Assembly (NCBI RefSeq): GCF_003144195.1
Contig: NW_020290139.1
Span: 1 to 30,618, forward strand
DNA length: 30,618 nucleotides
Direction of reading: 5' to 3'
Source: Ceraceosorus guamensis
Taxonomy: Eukaryota > Basidiomycota > Exobasidiomycetes > Ceraceosorales > Ceraceosoraceae
Notes under the pieces: model-generated
Seen by the model: the letters and a program-made list of their open reading frames with translations, nothing else
The model's database searches: none
Told to the model about the DNA's origin: nothing
Position numbers and translations under genes: made by a program
Part shown: positions 30,526 through 30,618 of the stretch, piece by piece
Position numbering within the stretch: position 1 is the stretch's first letter
Layout: every line of letters starts with the position of its first letter

Positions 30526-30618
30526 GTAAGGGTTAGGGTTAGGGTTAGGGTTAGGGTTAGGGTTAGGGTTAGGGTTAGGGTTAGGGTTAGGGTTAGGGTT
30601 AGGGTTAGGGTTAGGGTT
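30524..30618 (+). repeat. Telomere, (TTAGGG)n
   Basis: One imperfect GGGTAA unit, then about 14 perfect TTAGGG units to the end of the window. The G-rich strand runs 5' to 3' outward, as expected for a right chromosome end. The true array is probably longer than what is assembled. Confidence 0.97.

Overview
The window reads as the right-hand end of a fungal chromosome. The last ~95 bases are a TTAGGG array running outward. The genes have short introns (55-266 nt, mostly 60-100) with GTGAGT-type donors, GC content is fairly high, and intergenic DNA is full of short low-complexity tracts. The recognisable proteins (a RAV1 with 15 exons, an AzgA-type purine permease, a GFA enzyme, a kinesin) are eukaryotic and fungal in type. 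The dispersed TCACGA(G)TCGTGA-type intergenic motif and the protein flavour suggest a basidiomycete, perhaps a smut relative (Ustilaginomycotina). That placement is an inference from memory, not a search result.

Layout. 40-1921 (-): acetoacetate-decarboxylase-like gene, clear in its first two exons and unresolved at its 3' end. 1922-3858: repeat-rich divergent spacer. 3859-6516 (+): AzgA-type purine permease, four exons. 6830-10000 (-): large mitochondrial, PPR-like protein in one exon. 10658-15847 (-): RAV1, V-ATPase assembly regulator; all 15 exons could be joined in frame to a 1383-residue protein. 16417-17029 (+): GFA-family zinc protein. 17290-18726 (-): small kinesin resembling kinesin-13. 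20467-21612 (+): F-box-like protein. Up to here the genes are mostly ordinary housekeeping types.

From about 22 kb to the end the region changes character: spacers of 1.3-1.8 kb, few genes, many short repeats. It holds two paralogous small secreted proteins (22984-23477 and 25140-25752, both +). They share intron position and phase, a Cys pair, a dibasic site after the signal peptide, and a 20-nt upstream element. After them come a fatty-acid-hydroxylase/sterol-desaturase-superfamily membrane enzyme (27544-28716, -) and a fragment of an MFS transporter (30037-30525, +) whose reading frame runs straight into the telomere. A two-copy interstitial telomere motif sits between the two secreted-protein genes.

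The genes do not form one pathway. The most interesting parts are the secreted protein pair, which I do not recognise as a named family, and the transporter gene cut by the chromosome end.
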